This document shows positions 5,535 to 6,221 of a stretch of 6,221 bases of DNA, piece after piece. Numbering within the stretch: the stretch's first letter is position 1; each line of letters begins with the position of its first letter. Origin of the DNA: Candidatus Bathyarchaeota archaeon CG07_land_8_20_14_0_80_47_9 (lineage in GTDB: Archaea > Thermoproteota > Bathyarchaeia > Bathyarchaeales > Bathycorpusculaceae); the NCBI GenBank assembly GCA_002779555.1, contig PEWI01000241.1, forward strand, positions 1 through 6,221, given 5' to 3'. A program made the position numbers and the translations under genes. The notes beneath the pieces are model-generated. The model was given only the letters and a program-made list of their open reading frames with translations. It was not told the DNA's origin and did not search any database.

Positions 5535-5693
5535 TTAGATTTCTGGGTTATGCCACGTGGCATACTTGGCGCGCACTTTTCTAGCGACTCTATAGAACAA
5601 GCCGTCATAACGTTCAAGGGTAGGCAGAAGGCCATCGCCTTTCCTCCGTCCAAATGAAGGCGCCAGAATCAATAAGCGCTTCTTCTTAGGCAA
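5535..5693 (-). pseudogene. Truncated gene resembling the N-terminus of DUF6884-type proteins
   Basis: 52 codons from TTG at 5693 to TAA at 5535-5537. An excellent Shine-Dalgarno GGTGA (5701-5705) lies seven bases before the TTG. The product runs MPKKKRLLILAPSFGRRK, then GLLPTLERYDGLFYRVARKV. A short beta strand, a small-residue loop with Arg/Lys, and the LPxLERYDGxxYRVxRK helix form a pattern I associate with the start of archaeal DUF6884-like proteins, usually well over 100 residues. After about residue 42 the match fades, and the expected later strand and Tyr-Gly-Leu motif are not found in any minus frame down to repeat copy B. I read it as a gene cut short by deletion or by repeat insertion; a genuine 52-residue protein is the alternative. 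Family call from memory only. Confidence 0.45.
5549..5564. repeat. 16-bp perfect palindrome
   Basis: TATGCCACGTGGCATA is fully self-complementary. It sits inside the last codons of the truncated minus-strand gene, near the point where its resemblance to a longer family ends. It could be a protein-binding site, a recombination scar or chance; nothing in the window decides. Confidence 0.6.
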
Positions 5694-5748
5694 CTGGCAG
5701 TCACCTAATATGATGACTAGCAGAACTATGTAGAAAGCAGCAGCCTAG

Positions 5749-5762
5749 CCGCCGTGCGGCGG
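5749..5762. repeat. GC-rich inverted repeat
   Basis: CCGCCGTGCGGCGG: two perfect six-base arms around TG, in otherwise less GC-rich sequence. It lies about 45 bases upstream of the Shine-Dalgarno of the truncated minus-strand gene and about 50 bases before the doubtful plus-strand ORF, so it could be an operator or a transcript hairpin. No T-run follows on either strand, so it is not a standard terminator. Confidence 0.5.
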
Positions 5763-5814
5763 AACCGCAAAGCAAATAGCGCGAAGCCTATTTCAGATAT
5801 TTGAATGAAAGACT

Positions 5815-6132
5815 ATGCCAAATCATTTTGGAAAAATCGGCGAGAATACTTGGAATTCTAGGTTGACTGCAGAAATGAAATCGAGAAACATGAAAACAGC
5901 GGATTTTGAGCTTCTTTTTCCAACATTTCGCGGTGTCAAAAAGCCAGATGTAGCTTTTCAAGTAGCGCGCATGCGTGTTCCGAAAATGGTTAAAAATGGT
6001 TTTAATTCCGTTCTGCAAACTTCTGCGGGTTCGAGAAGGCTGGTTGCCGCAAGGAATTCAGGAACAAATGCGAAGTCCAAAACTGTCCCCAAATCACAAA
6101 AGGCGAATAAAAACCATTTCAGACCAATTTAG
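5815..6132 (+). CDS. Doubtful 105-residue ORF, no recognised family
   Basis: An ATG-started frame of 105 codons. The middle (KTADFELLFPTFRGVKKPDV) has protein-like spacing of hydrophobic and charged residues. The C-terminal third is basic and low in hydrophobics (Lys, Asn, Ser, Arg), as in a disordered tail or a non-coding frame. There is no Shine-Dalgarno sequence. A shorter overlapping frame starts at ATG 5804 (MKDYAKSFWKNRREYLEF-stop), so the start could belong to a frameshifted relic. No TATA box lies at the correct distance. It could be a small real gene, a decayed fragment or chance. Confidence 0.25.
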   Translation: MPNHFGKIGENTWNSRLTAEMKSRNMKTADFELLFPTFRGVKKPDVAFQVARMRVPKMVKNGFNSVLQTSAGSRRLVAARNSGTNAKSKTVPKSQKANKNHFRPI

Positions 6133-6221
6133 GAACAGAGACTGTGTGAAAACTTGTCAGAGAAGCGTCTTAGCGCGTGTGCCTGAAAAACTCTTCTCCA
6201 TCATCCTGTCATTCTTTTCTT

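Larger units (their letters stand above)
5341..6221. other. Gene-poor, probably accessory region
   Basis: About 880 bases with no confident intact gene. They hold the metallopeptidase promoter, a minus-strand T-run, repeat copy B, the truncated DUF6884-like start, two palindromes and one doubtful ORF. From 6133 to the window end I see nothing beyond a 15-codon minus-strand ATG frame. No tRNA, CRISPR repeat, transposase or integrase is recognisable. Confidence 0.6.

Noticed and set aside
5427..5657. Plus-strand open frame, whose first ATG is at 5550
   Set aside because: It lies opposite the minus-strand frame that has a good Shine-Dalgarno and family-like residues. The plus frame has no ribosome site and begins inside the repeat.
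5788..6018. 76-codon minus-strand ORF
   Set aside because: Aromatic, His and Lys-rich composition with no recognisable pattern and no ribosome site; it overlaps the slightly better plus-strand frame.
6022..6050. GGGTTCGAGA as a tRNA T arm
   Set aside because: The flanks do not form a five-pair T stem, and no acceptor or anticodon arm lies at the right distance.

Overview
The window looks archaeal, probably from a TACK-type lineage such as Bathyarchaeia; the lineage is inferred, not proven. The evidence is a class I lysyl-tRNA synthetase, BRE/TATA-like boxes ahead of two transcription units, short T-run terminators without hairpins, frequent GTG/TTG starts, and an uncharacterised FAD-dependent dehydrogenase of the COG2509 type.

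Layout: (1) 2-250, the 3' end of a COG2509-like FAD dehydrogenase. (2) 256-2934, four same-strand, tightly spaced genes: a zinc-ribbon protein, an all-helical protein, an SPFH/band-7 protein ending in two zinc ribbons, and a small four-helix membrane protein. A TATA-like box at about 1011 suggests the last three can be transcribed on their own. The set recalls, in general make-up, the Bacillus subtilis pspA-ydjGHI membrane-stress operon (helical PspA, zinc-ribbon and membrane partners, SPFH YdjI). A membrane-associated scaffold or stress role is therefore inferred. (3) 3003-4607, lysS, with its own promoter and a T-run terminator. (4) 4696-5340 on the minus strand, a small HEXXH metallopeptidase-like protein converging on lysS.

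(5) From 5341 to the end the window is gene-poor. It holds the second copy of a ~70-bp imperfect repeat, whose first copy overlaps the 3' end of the metallopeptidase gene. Both copies begin like the 5' part of an archaeal tRNA. Beyond it lie an apparently truncated minus-strand gene start that resembles the N-terminus of DUF6884-type proteins, two strong palindromes, and a doubtful 105-codon ORF. This part looks like accessory or decaying DNA next to a stable housekeeping block.

The two items most worth following are the four-gene SPFH/zinc-ribbon/helical/membrane cassette and the tRNA-like repeat pair. In the repeat pair the first 51 columns differ by nine transitions and no transversions, and copy A supplies the stop codon and last residues of a protein.
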